DNA of 64,000 nucleotides from Scleroderma bovista. Lineage: Eukaryota; Basidiomycota; Agaricomycetes; Boletales; Sclerodermataceae. The position numbers and the translations under genes are program-made. The notes beneath the pieces are model-generated. The model was not told the DNA's origin, ran no database searches, and was given only the letters and a program-made list of their open reading frames with translations. The DNA lies in contig JAYMGJ010000259.1 in assembly GCA_037178675.1 (NCBI GenBank), positions 1 to 64,000 of the forward strand, written 5' to 3'. Shown here piece by piece: positions 9,561 to 21,100 of this stretch; position 1 is the stretch's first letter, and the number at the start of each line of letters is the position of its first letter.

Positions 9561-11835
9561 GAGAAGCCATTGCCTCTCTTGGAAGTCAGGGTGCACCCGT
9601 ACAGGAACGCATCGTGTCCCAGAAACAGTCCTTTGGGTCCTCTATTCGTAGGCCTGGGTCGTCGTCGTCGTCGTATGGTGCACCCACCGCACCGGCTGCG
9701 TTGCAGAGTAGGAAAGCGAGTCGCAGTTCGTTTCAGCCACGCGAGCAGGAACTCCCCGGGAGTACTTATACCTGGAGCAATTTCAGTCATATTGGGTTCC
9801 ATCAGGGCGCCCCTGCTGCGTAAGTTTCCTGCACTACTTACTGTTTGCGATTGGAGTATGAAACTGAAGGGTGATTAGTGTCTAGGATGACCCATTTGCT
9901 GATTCCAAGCGTGCGCCAACCCAACCAGCTGTACCAGAGCAGGCTGCTGCGGTCCTCTCACCCGCTGAAACAATCCATGTACCAGAGTAAGCCCCGTCAT
10001 ATATGTGTGTCTGTGCGCGTTTCTTACCGAGCTCGCAGGCCATTCGACCCGCGTTCACCAAGAGACGACACGATGATGCCAGCAGTGGAACCAGTAACAA
10101 TCCCACTTCGCCCATTCCACGAAATCATTCCGACCCGGTCAGTTACTAATGTCCTCTGGGGATGGACTGTTAGTTGACGCACCCAATAGACCCTCTCGTC
10201 AAACATCTGGATACAATCTTGCCGACTGTAGGGACTACCTTAGCAAGGCAGAGTAAGCTCTTCCCGAATTCTACCGCACTTTCCTGACATCCCTTTTTCA
10301 GCGAACGTCGGCACCTCGTATCCCGTCCGTCAACGCCACCCATCGACACTTCCTTCCGCTCCTCCAACCCCCCTGTCACCCAACCCACTCCCCGATGGGT
10401 ACAACCACCCCAATTCGACGTGAACGGATCCGCAAGGAACTACAGCTACGGGTCACTCACGACGCCCTACGCCGACCGCGGATGGTTCGAGTACATACTT
10501 CCCCACGGACTCAGATACTTTGGCAACCCGCGTAAAAGCGCAACCACCGACCTCGATCTGCGAAACTTTTCCAAACTCGACCAGGTCACGAGTGCGATTG
10601 ATACGGTGGGCAGTGTGCCGGAGGGATGCGAAATATGGGTTAGGCCGAGCTACAGCGCGACGGGATGGAGGAGACAGAAGACGTCCGGACGGCTTGTCAT
10701 TTATTGGGTGGACCATAGGTACCGTCGCATTCTGAACGAGATGCCTTCCGATGATTTACCTCTATCTGGAGAAGACGATGGTGCGTTCTGGTACCTAATA
10801 CTTCGTTGATATCGGAGGTGCTCAATTTTTTTTTTTTCTACAGGGTTCGATGACGAGTTTAGATACTGGTCCTATGTCGAGATGCACCCTGCTTATGTCG
10901 TTCTTACACGCCCGTCGACACAAGAGGCCGCCGACGCCCTTCATTGGTCGTATACCGATAGGCTTCTTGCGCATCCCCAGCCCATCCAGCCTCCGTTTAG
11001 CCAGGAGGAATGTCAGGAACTCATCAGACTACTCAACGGTGCGGCCACGGTGCATCCCTACACTGTCTTGCCGTTTCTGATAGTTCCTCTACAGATCCTG
11101 CCCAACAATCTAGTCTTTCATACACGCGCATGGTCGCGCGAATCCTATTACGAGTCGGTACGTCCCGTTTTTGCATCGACTGCATGGAATCCCCGTCTTA
11201 TCTTGCACACGCAGCACATTGGCGCCAGGTCCACTTCAGGCCGCACAGACCTCTACCCCGTGACATCAGCCATATGCACACTGCAAATCACACGCCGATC
11301 CTCCGCACAGTGCTGGAAATCGTCGTCGGTACACTATGCCTAGGGATCCCGTTTCTCTTCGTCGACAGAGCGAGATACAGTACCTCGGTGACCTACCAGA
11401 ATTGGACAGTATAGCCCGGATTGGAGGTTTGGTCGCCATCTTATGCTCTGTGCTGAGCATGATCACATCTTTCGTATCTATTTTCCGGTATAAATCAGAA
11501 ATGGCACAAGGTGCCGCACAAACCGCTGGAGAAGGGTTTGTTCTGCTTCCTGTAAGCGACATCCTTGTTCAGGACTCTGTCGCCAGTCACTGATACGGGT
11601 CTTTCAGCGCCGAAGCATCATGCTTTCGCTTCCGCTCGTGTTCCTTGCATATTCTGTCGCTGGATTCATCACGGGCGTCGTCATATACTTGTTTAGGAGT
11701 GCCACCATCAACTTTGCTCATGCAGGAATGCCTGTCGCTACCAAGTTTGATGAGTATGTGCGGTGGATGGTGATTGGTGTTCTTGGAGCTCTGACGGGGG
11801 TGTTGATCGCTTCTGTAATGGTGTTGAGGAGGTAA
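9520..11835 (+). pseudogene. WW-like/multi-pass membrane protein of a basidiomycete-specific family, decayed copy R
   Basis: Many small exons join in one frame. A Ser/Pro-rich exon ends at GTAAGT (~9820). Exons beginning DDPFADSKRAP, PFDPRSPRDD, PSRQTSGYNL and ERRHLVSRPS follow. Then comes a long exon (about 10303-10786) with GWFEYILPHGLRYF, VPEGCEIWV and LVIYWVDHRYR, a WW-like pattern. After it come FRYWSYVEMHPAYV and a stretch with FSQEECQELIRLLN. The C-terminal exons carry two membrane segments and end TAA at 11833-11835. Against the paralogue at 6.0-7.4 kb there is a ~165-bp deletion at about 11375, removing a coding stretch and an intron and shifting the frame (stop at 11412-11414). The true start was not identified; the frame is closed upstream of ~9517. 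Confidence 0.6.
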
Positions 11836-11940
11836 TTAAGTGATCTGTGTATCTGTAGGTTCGTGATATATCCTTCCGTCCTCATGACAACCTTATCATA
11901 GTCCGAATCGACATTCATCACCAACTGCCATCTCTTCGTA
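11116..11940 (+). repeat. Inverted segmental duplication, copy R (partner 5876-6871)
   Basis: Same sequence as 5876-6871 in opposite orientation, starting at TTTCATACACGCGCATGG and running about 100 bp past the gene stop. It lacks the ~165 bp corresponding to 6430-6600. Divergence is moderate: scattered substitutions plus distinct frame-breaking changes in each copy. Confidence 0.9.
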
Positions 11941-12427
11941 CCATCAGAAGCTTCGTCTTTTCAGCCAGTGGCCGAGTGCTGGCGCTGAGCACTCAACAAG
12001 AATGGAACAGCGCCACGCATTCACTTCCGTCCATTCTCCTCAGTGCACATACCGCAAGTCCTGCAATTCGTGCGCAGGTGCCACCAACCCAGCATTGATA
12101 CAAGCAGTGTTTATTCATCAGCAAATTCACATGAAGGTTTCTAATTAGGAACTCCATGTTTGCTGTTACCATTTGGACATACATCGCTCGAGTCCTTCGT
12201 GGATATGTGCTATCGTGTGTACGTGTTCGCCTCTCCCTTTGTTACCTTGGCTTCGCTGCCGCGTGGTATGTACTGCGACGATGAGTAAGTTAGCTACGCT
12301 CAAACTTGGTCACCCGAATCTTTTTTAACTGAACAATCACCAGGCTAAGGTAACTGAATTTTAGGAAAGACTAAAGGACAACGAGCGATGGGTATCTGAA
12401 GTTATATACTGTACTGTCCAGGTACGA

Positions 12428-13173
12428 TTAACGAGTCTTGCCCATGTCCTCGACCGGCTTGTCTCTGGCTGGCTCGTCCATCTTGCCTTCGACTGGGCTC
12501 TCTTCAACCACCATCCCCTGGTCGACAGGAGTCTCTTCCTCCTCATCTTCGTAAGCACCATCCCCATCTCAATATAGGATCACATCCTCGCTTTTGACAG
12601 GTGGGTGACTTGGCCCTGCAACCCCAATCGGTTCGTAATCAGCAGCAATGACGGGTGTTGAGAAACAGGTCTCATCGATAACGGAGGTGCGTGGTCGTTT
12701 TACCCCCCGGTACTACTTGCGAGGGGCGGCTGTCGTCAGCGTACCAACAATCCTCCCAGTGAGCAATCCCCAGCTGCTACGATGATCCTCTCTCTTTTCC
12801 TTGCGGGCTGAGTATCCCATCTGCGCCGATTGACGCTGACGCTTGACTTTATCCGCAACGTCCCACAGCATGCTCGCACCTCCGCTTCAGCGACGTTCAA
12901 GACCTGACCTCCTCTTTCCTCCCAGCTTCGGAGATCTGCATTGGGGCCCAAAACCTTGGCAGGAATATGTGAGCGCCCGTTGATTACGATATCAGCAATC
13001 CCATCCTCATCCTGCTCGAGAATTTCAAATCGGGACAAGGTAGTGGTTTCATGAGCGTAGGCATCTCGGAATTGTGGATATCTGCAAGGAACGTGGGGCG
13101 GACAGTCTTTCCCTCGACGCAGTGCAGCATCAAAGCGAAAGTAGGCACGCAACTGCTCACGGTGCACCAGCAT
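12428..13173 (-). pseudogene. Retroelement-associated ORF, copy A (partner at 35.6-36.3 kb)
   Basis: The frame starts MLVHREQLRAYFRFDAALRRG and continues PPHVPCRYPQFRDAYAHETT, SRFEILEQDEDGIADIV and KVLGPNADLRSWEERGG, then a region matching VKRQRQ...GYSARKEKRED in a shifted frame. An acidic tail (YEDEEEETPVDQ ... DKPVEDMGKTR) ends with TAA at 12428-12430. The same segments appear in the same order at 35650-36279. I recall such proteins as abundant in agaricomycete genomes near retroelement debris, but I cannot assign a domain. The frame change after about 12880 indicates decay. Confidence 0.45.
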
Positions 13174-13684
13174 CCAACTGTTCCAGTCTCCTTATAGGCT
13201 CCAGATTTCTGCAAGGCTCGTGATCCATGGGGTAAGGGGTGCACCGGCAGATACGGCGGTCAGGATGATTATGATGGACTCGGGGGTGACAGCCAGGTAT
13301 TTAAGCTCTGGGCACACATCCACTTACTCGCACTCACTTCTCCGTCCATCCATGCTCTTCCAGGCCTTGTCCTGCCCCCGTCGTTCCAGGACCAGATCCG
13401 TGAGCTAGCAAAGGTGCTGCCACCTCCACGCAAACAGAATACCACTTGCGATCCGTCGCCTTTCCCCCGTGTCCACACCGTACCCATAACCCCTCTTATC
13501 AAGGCACGCAAGGTCAAGTGCTACAGACTTCCCAGTCAGGACAAGGTATGTCCCGTTTCATGCCATTGCTTTTCTTTCCACTTCCACCCTGTCCAGTGTC
13601 AGGTCAGTCGCTTCCGTTTCATCCCGTCTCTTCGCCCCAATTCACCCCCCCTCCGTAATCAGCAGCCAACCGATTCGCACCCGC
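13174..13684. other. Intergenic or retroelement debris; no gene recognised
   Basis: Contains short Pro-rich frames on the + strand (about 13360-13690, with FQDQIRELAKVLPPPRK) that may be eroded coding sequence of the same element as the reverse-transcriptase tail that follows. No domain could be identified. Confidence 0.4.
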
Positions 13685-13892
13685 CGTGAAACCCCACGAA
13701 CACTTCACCCACACGCCTCGCAAGTCTTGCCCGTGCGGTGAGCTGTTCCAATCGTGAGACCACATCATTGCTACCTGCCCTACGTACTATGAAGACCAAC
13801 GCCAAGTCCTCAAGGATGCCTCAGAGGATCTCATCACATATGACATCCTCGGCACCAGACGGTATAGAGGCGCTAATAAATTCGCTATATAG
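13685..13892 (+). pseudogene. C-terminal relic of a LINE-type reverse transcriptase/RNase H polyprotein
   Basis: One frame reads PRKSCPCGELFQS, stop, DHIIATCPTYYEDQRQVL, DILGTRR and ends TAG at 13890-13892. The pattern C-P-C-G, then H-I-I-x-x-C-P-x-Y, then L-G-T is the conserved C-terminal zinc-knuckle-like segment of fungal LINE polyproteins. The stop (TGA) stands where relatives usually have Arg before the conserved acidic-His pair, consistent with CGA-to-TGA. Nothing recognisable of the polymerase precedes it. Confidence 0.55.
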
Positions 13893-14096
13893 TATCAAAA
13901 TAATTACTCAAAATGTTACTTTCCTACAGCCATGTGTTCTCACTTCTGTTTACTTGTAGCAGTATAGAAATTTAGATTCTCACTCTCTCAGCACTGCATT
14001 GTCACAAGAACAAAATAAATATAGTGTGATGTGTGATAGACAAATGAAGTAGTACAAATTCTGCAGTCTTAGTCCAGGGTATGAAGAGCTTGTACA

Positions 14097-15804
14097 CTAA
14101 TTGCCTTCCATACGAGGCTGCAATAGAGTCAATAGGCAGTTAAACAGAATTTAATTGGACACTTACTTCACTGGATGCACCCGACCGAAGGCCTGAGCGA
14201 CGCGATACACGGTGCGGTTCAATTCTGCTCAATGGAGTCAATAAGCAGTTACAGTAAACAGAATTTAATTGGACACTTACTTCACTAGATGCACCCGATC
14301 GAAGGCCTGAGCGACGCAATACACGATGCGGTTCGTTCTGTTCAATAGGATTAAGCAGTTAAACAGATTTAATTGAGAGCTTACTTCACTGGACGCACCC
14401 GACCGAAGGGCTGAGCGACGCGATGCATGGTGCAGTTCATCCTGCTCCGTGCGCCATGCACGGTAACGGCTGTAGGCCGTGAGCCGCGCACCATCCGCGA
14501 CCGCATTTGCATAGCGAACTGGCTTGACCACACGAGTGGGCAGCCGCCAGTCTTCCAGATGCTCTGTACCTAATGTTCAGTTCGAGCATGGTAGCCTTCG
14601 TGAGTTCAAGGCCGCGCCGCAGAACGCTGTCCACGGCATCGAGCTTAACAGTTGGGTAGAGCGTCTGGTAGAGAGAATAAGCCCTGATAAATGAAACGAA
14701 CACTCACTCCAAAGGCGTAGCCGTCGCTGTCCAAAGAATCTACATCGACCTTCGAAGCGCCAGGTTTGCGAACCCATACATGGAATTCGACAGATGACAA
14801 GGAGAACCACGTATGGCCATCAACGACCACTTCGGCATATTCCCGGGGATCCTCACGACCGCGTTCCCACTGGATGCGTGACATCAACGCTGACGACCGG
14901 AGCCTCCTTACGAGGGACTCGTTTAAACCCGGGCTGCTGTACCACATTGCTTGTTTGATGAGGATTTTACCAAGGACCAACAGATTGGGCTCATCATGAG
15001 CATAGGCTCGTAACTTGTCCATGACATCGGCATCGCTTTGGCTGAACGCGCTTTCCATCAGCCAAATTGTTCGCGGCAGGCGGCAGGGGTCCTCGCCACC
15101 CTCACTCCACAACTTGATCGATAAGTCAGGAATTGCAGATATCGACTCGCTATCATGTCCACTATTGGGACACACTTGACAGTATAGAAGGTCATCGGGG
15201 GCTGGAATATTTTCCAGAATGGACAAAAGACCGCCCATAACCGCATTTAGCACGGATTCGTGAGCAGCGGAGGGTGATGAAACCATCAGGCGTTGAAGGT
15301 GTCGCAAGAAGGACACCTTGAGGCTGAAATGCGACCATTAGACCTGGCAGCGTGCGGCGGCACTAATAAGTAACACACCTTTTACACGTTTTCTGATACT
15401 CTTCGCTTTCTAAGCAATCCATAATATAGTTGTAATCGTGGAAGGATACACCTTCATACTGTACTCAAATATCAATCTAACCTCAAGATCCGAGAATAAC
15501 ATCAACTTACCACTGAATATTCTTGTTCAGTGCTCAAAAGATCCTGGAGGATTTCCTCGCACTTTTCTGGATAGATGAGTGATCAGTCATACAGAACATT
15601 ATGACTGTTTTCAATGACCTTACCAGGAGTCAAATGTACATATGAGGGTGGGGTATTGTACTGTGTGACTATGGCATCAGATTCAACTGGGGGAGCCCCA
15701 GCTATAACGCATGGGGTAGACATCCTTTTCAAAGCGGACAGATGGGATGACTTCCGGTATTTCTCCACCATTCTGTGTTCACTCTTCGACACAAGGTGGC
15801 TCAT
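14097..15804 (-). pseudogene. Unrecognised multi-exon gene, copy L (2-nt deletion)
   Basis: ATG at 15804-15802 (MSHLVSKSEHRMVEKYR). Introns follow HLTP, EQEYSV and a short third exon. The long exon (about 15322-14716) has PDLSIKLWSEGG, TIWLMESAFSQSDADVMDKL, LLVLGKILIKQA and VDGHTWFSLSSVEFHVWVRK. After an intron (GTGAGT...CTACCAG) comes TLYPTVKLDAVDSVL. In this copy CTGAACATT is followed directly by AGGTACAG, whereas copy R has CCAGGTACAG, so a 2-nt deletion shifts the frame. The C-terminus is built from repeated small exons (GLRPGASSE-type) and ends after PRMEGN at 14097-14099. The family is unknown to me; the ESAFSQSD..V..KLR segment is reminiscent of nuclease-like folds, but that is speculation. 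Confidence 0.55.
14156..14460 (-). repeat. Three tandem exon-intron units at the 3' end of the gene, copy L
   Basis: Units at about 14161-14220, 14274-14340 and 14381-14460. Each holds a ~57-nt exon segment (CACCGTGTATCGCGTCGCTC...GCATCCAGTGAA) and a ~55-nt intron that begins GTAAGTGTCCAATTAAATTCTG and ends at AG. Splicing every unit in frame would add a repeat of about 19 residues ending GASSE. Copy R has two units. Confidence 0.8.
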
Positions 15805-15949
15805 GGCTTGTCGTGGACACTTGTCAAGAAGGTGTGCTTATGTCAGCACCTGCTATCTCCTCCACATGGACGTGGTACTAGAAATGTCGCGCAGGATCGA
15901 TTTATTTCTTGTTCGTTTGCGTTACAGGCAGAATAATTCAAGACATTGG

Positions 15950-16571
15950 TACCAATATAAGCACAAGCTATGGACGTGAGTATGAAATAATTGACACTGA
16001 GAAGAAATATCCTACTGCCTCTGGAGTCTGTCAATTCCCGCCACATATACTGACGAACGGCTTGTGAGAAATTGCCCTGATGCACGATGGCATCAGGTAG
16101 ATCCAAGTCTTCCATCCAATACGAGATAAAGCTGCCCTGCAAGGAGATCCGCGGATCCCAGTTAGGCCAGTTGCCGAAGGGAAATAAGGGAAATGCGGCC
16201 ACAAAAGACATCCAAAAAAATCCACGCATTAGAATCTGATGTGGGAGCGTACCCTCAGAATCCTGACTCTGCACCAAATACATCTCAATGTCCTGCGAGA
16301 GTGTTCGCCATGCTTCACCGTCTAGAGGATCAAAATGTGCGGGGAGGGGAAAAAACGGGAACATGTCCCAAGTATGAACAATGACGACTCCATCGCAACC
16401 ACCACCGCCGCCACCTCTGACCCAGCGATGACAATGATGTCCACCAATGCGACGATGACGAGTCACGACTCCACACCCACCACCGCCCCTGCGTTGACCG
16501 TCATCATCAGCAGCAGTATCGACTACACCGCACTGCGCGATCACACCAGCAGGTACGTTTACTTTTTTCAT
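15950..16571 (-). CDS. Unrecognised coding-like fragment
   Basis: From about 16340 down to 15960 the frame reads like protein: FDPLDGEAWRTLSQDIEMYL, MRGFFWMSFVAAFPLFPFG, SFISYWMEDLDLP and FSQAVRQYMWREL. The upstream part (Gly/Cys-rich) is a shadow of CCA-rich DNA and should be ignored. The frame stops near the boundary with the inverted duplication at 15889, so the gene may have been cut by that insertion. No family recognised. Confidence 0.3.
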
Positions 16572-17260
16572 TTCGTCTACTCACTATGTATTATTACAGA
16601 TCCTCTGCGTACACCTACGCCCGCACAGCGCGTTTTCCCCCGCCATTCGTATGCTTTCTTTTCTTTTCTTTACTACCTGCCCTCTGCATGCACACCCGCC
16701 ATGCCCAGGTACGGTGCCATCTCACAATTGCTGATCTTAGCTCGCACATTGACTCTTTTCAGCTAGCCACACCGTTAACAATGTGACATGGTCACCAACA
16801 CCACCCCTAGCCTACCCTCATCATCTTGCTGACCATGATGACGACATCCGCCGTTCCATCAACTTTGAGGACGATACCCACCGATGACAACAACACACGC
16901 CTTGAGCCCACAGAAGCACACCGATCCGCAGCCTGGAGGCACAACGGTGACGACAGTGGCCCCCACGTACGGCCACTGCCGCCGTAGAATATCGACGATA
17001 ACGACACCTACCTGCCGCGCACAGAGGCACCAATGACAACGACACCCGCCTGCTGCATGCTGAGGTATGGCAACTGAGAGGACCAACGCTGGATGACGTC
17101 TACCCACCACGTGTAAGAGGCACCCAACACCGCTGCCACCAGCATCGTCCACCAACGCGACGACAACGACATCATTACCACTGCCACCAACTATGTACCA
17201 TCATCTAATGTCGCCTCCAGCAACGACCCACTACCACTGCCACCAGAACCAAAGTAGTAA
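16380..17260. repeat. CCA/CGAC-rich low-complexity tract
   Basis: Imperfect triplet-like repeats (CACCACCGCC, CGACAACGAC, CCACTGCCACCA) over about 0.9 kb with scattered interruptions. They produce long but compositionally odd ORFs in several frames (Thr/Pro-rich on +, Gly/Val-rich on -). Similar in texture to the core of the hAT-type element at 1755-2550, though without its ends. No gene is supported. Confidence 0.6.
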
Positions 17261-18190
17261 GTTCCATCATCGCAATGCCTTCCCATGCATATTAATCGGC
17301 TTATTAGCCATAAGTTGCATCGATCAGCTCGCCCAATCTCCATGAAGTCCGACATTATTAATCATTCGCAAGTGTTCTTAACATGATGCACGGAGTTCTA
17401 GCCCGGATTCTTCCGATACACCCTCTGTCAGTGCCAATGCCAGCCGTCGTCAGTGTTGATTACTGGTCGTGGTGGGGTGGAATGGTGTTGTGGTGGTAGC
17501 GATGGTGGCGGGGCAGTATCAGTTTGTGATAGTTGTTATAATGGAAATACTTACTGGTAATCGAGTGGTCATCAATGTCGTCGCATTAGTGGCAGCGTTA
17601 GTAGTAGTGGAGGGAGAAATACGACCGGCGTTAATGGTTGTCCAATGTCCAATTTAGCGTGGTGGCAGTCGGAGGAAATTTGGGTTCGTGGTTGTCGGCG
17701 CAGTCGCGTTGGTGGCCATGGTTGTAGCTAGTATTGCACTTGCCAGCAGTAGTTTCTAGAGAGTGACATATGGCAGAGAAAATGAAAAGAAAAAACAAAC
17801 CTTATGCCATAAGGCGTGGGATGCACGTGGATGGGCGCTCCCCAGGAGCATCGCCGACGGTCTGGAGGCGGAAGCAAGAGGGCTAGGAGAGCGTGCAGCG
17901 CTCTCGAACTTAACTGCCACCGAAAACTGGTGCCTAAGGTGGACAATCTGCCTGTGTATGCCATCTTATGTTACGCAGTCCCTGTTGGGTGGGATGCTGC
18001 CGGGATAGCACAGCATGCCCACTCCCGTCGGACATGCAGGAGGCCTACGACTAGTTCAACATTGTTTAATTGTGCAGCAATGGTCAAGAAACGGAATGAA
18101 CATCCCAGAAGTCGAATGCATGGTATTTGGTACAGCGATAAAAACATGATCGAACAAATCAACACTGTATGCGACTGGATGGAATGGTGT
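17261..18190. other. Intergenic; no gene recognised
   Basis: A GTGGTGG-rich stretch at 17465-17720, then a + strand frame (about 17816-18196) without a recognisable domain. Nothing here can be supported as a gene. Confidence 0.45.
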
Positions 18191-18192
18191 GA

Positions 18193-21100
18193 TTAATTTG
18201 CACCCCTGCGCGCACCTCCAGCACGAGCTGGCCGTCTGCCAGAAGGGCGAGCCCCACGACCACCGCGGGCCCGCTGACTAAAAGTGGTGGGGTGCCCAGG
18301 TCCGAACGCCAATGACGATGGGGACGGGGAAGGGACAGCGCTGTTTGTATTCCGTGCGGTTTGGCGACTACTCGGAGGAACAATCCGCGATGGACGTTGA
18401 GTTGTGTCCAGGTCCGTCAGGGGTGATGAATGCTGGGATGTGGGGCGAGGTCCTTGCACCTTATTTCTTGCAGCGGCTTCTATTTCCTCTGGATCCTTCC
18501 AGTAGTCAGGATCCTGTGCCGCAGCAGCCAAAATAGGATCCTCAAGTGGGTCGGGAGGCACAACTCGTCCAGCAGGGGGATGGATAGGCGGACACGATGG
18601 TTGATTGGGGGGAAGAGAGGGTTGCCTCTGTGGCTGGGTTGAAGCAACTTCAGCACTGCCATGCTGGCAGTCCACGTCCATGTCGGCCCCAGGCTGGGGG
18701 TCTTGCACTGGCATTTCAGGCTGTGGCGACACAAAAGCCGGGGGAGAGGGTACGGACTCTGGTGCGACGCATCTGGATGAGGGACCATCAACTTCCACCG
18801 GTTCGGCCGTTGTTTTTTTGTTTTTCCCCTTGGGTTTGGGCTTGGGCTTCGGGTCATGCTGGGTTGGTGGGGGATCGGGACGTGCTTTCTTCGTTTTCTG
18901 CGATGGACCAGCCCTGGGTGACGCTGGGGGAGATTGCACTGCCTTACGTTTCCCCTTTACCTTTGTGACACCGGTCTCTTCATCCTGGGTCGGCACGAGG
19001 TCTACTTCACCATCATCACGGCTAAAAATGGTTTCTGTGCATTATAGGGTGAAATATAGGATTGGAATAGAGGTGGTTAGGATTATTGGAATAAATTATG
19101 CATGTGAAATACTTACGGAACTCCTCATTGATGGGGTGATTCACGAATACATCGTGCATATGTCCCTTGACAAATGCGAGGTTGTTCAGGAAAACATCTG
19201 GCGTATGGGCAGCAATGAGTCGATATATGTGCACAGGTTTTGGCTGTGGGTAGCGATACACCCGGCCACGCAGCTGTTCATCATCCAAAGCCGACCATGT
19301 AGAATCCTACAACAGTTTGTAGTAAGTTTGTTGAAGATGGTGGATTAAGAATAATTGAGAGACCTACCACCATTACCAAAATGTTGGCACATGCCAGGTT
19401 CAATCCAACCATACCGACGTTGGAGAGAATGAGAACTCGGGGTCCATGCTCACGAGTCGATTTCCGAAAGGCATCAAGGGCAAGACGTCGTTTATTCACC
19501 GGCATCCTTCCGTGCAACTCAACACACTTGATGCCATATAAATCCAATACCTAGGGTTGGTGGGAACATGACTATAGTTCGTGGAATATGTGATGTGGCA
19601 CTCACATCCACGATCACAGCATTGGCACTTGGAAATGCCGAGTATACCACAATCCGATCAGATTCATTGTAAACAGTGTCATCAGGGGAGTGGTCCGGGC
19701 AGGGCTGGACTTGGCAGCCATCTGCATGCATAGTGAGAGGGTGTGCACCATCTGTTTGAAGATGGTGGCTTAGGATCTGGGCGAGCACCTGCATTTTCAC
19801 TGTATGGCGACTGTTGAGCCAGGCTTGTTTGGATGCAGGTTTGATCCACTGAATGCGCCCTTCATCCGTTGTAAGGGGGTGCAGCATCGACTGTCGGAAT
19901 TCAGTGTAGAAGTTCTGTAGGATTGAGGTTAGAATGCATGTTTCATGGGAGACACACCGAGTGCCACAGGCTGTCCATCTAAGTCGGACACTCAGGCTGC
20001 CGTATCAATATGCAATCCTGGCCAGCCTGGCATAGACATGACACCTGTTTAAACAGCAGATGCACAGGCGTGCATTGTCCATCCGCGACGGACACACAGT
20101 GGTTTGGCGATAGCCAACCTTGTGTTTCATCCTCCACTGTGAGGTGTCCATCTGCGACGGACACCCACTCACACCTCACGACAGCGCAGCACTATAAACG
20201 ATATGGGTAGAATTAGAGTACCTACCTTTGCTGCTCCAATCAACGTCGCAAGCGGGTTGTCCTTCACCATATTCTGGGCGACCCTCAACAAGTTCTCGGT
20301 TTCCCACTGGAACATCTTGACCAGCAAGTAGTGCTCGCTGTAAGTCTTCAGTCCGAATATTTTCTCACCCTTGTTGTTGATGGAATCGACCGTCCTACGA
20401 ATAACGTGCTCCGCAAAATATTCACGCATTTTCATCATCCATTCCCTCATAACCCCTGGATACTCGAGGTCCGGTACCTGTGCATGAGTTTCACGACCTA
20501 CCAACACCGACCGCAGGATATTCCCCGTTTGCCCGGCTTGGCGTTGTTCTTTGCGATCCCGCCGCATTGCACCATCCAATTCGCGCTTCATCTTCACCCA
20601 CTCTGCCTCCTCGAAGAACTGGTTGATACCAAGTAATTGCCCGATGATCCATAAATCCTGCCACCGTATAGAATCGAATTAATTGAAAATCTTGTGTATC
20701 CAACAAAGACTTACATGCGGTTTCGTCGTCACAGGAGTCGCTGTGAGCGTCAAAATGCACTGCGACCTTTGCCTGAGCGCCCGGAGAGCCATGTGCAGCT
20801 TGTTATGCTTGCGTGCATGATGTGCTTCATCGACAACGAGAATCGAATATTGTTGATTGTAGACGGTTTGTGCGAGGTACATGTTGTGCATCGCATTCGG
20901 TTTTGCGCTCCCGGGCATGTCGCCTTCAATGAAAACCGCAACTCCATCATCTTGGACCGCCTACATACACAACAGTAATTTTAGCTGGCCACATTTCAAA
21001 AGTATGCCACTTACCGATTGTGCTGCCAATATGATTCTCCGGTGTGGTGGTTGGTGTGACTGCGTATAGCCTTGAGACCACCATGCAGTACGCGAAATCA

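Larger units (their letters stand above)
13999..15889 (-). repeat. 1.9-kb inverted duplication, copy L (partner 39975-41773)
   Basis: In reverse complement this matches 39975-41773 end to end, from CATTTCTA near the 5' side to TTTTGTTCTTGTGACAA at the 3' side. It contains a complete multi-exon gene. No terminal inverted repeat or target duplication was found at the edges, so the mode of duplication is unclear. The two copies lie about 24 kb apart. Confidence 0.9.

Noticed and set aside
15843..16571. 242-codon ORF as a single protein
   Set aside because: Its first third is a Gly/Val-rich shadow of CCA-rich low-complexity DNA; only the downstream part looks coding.
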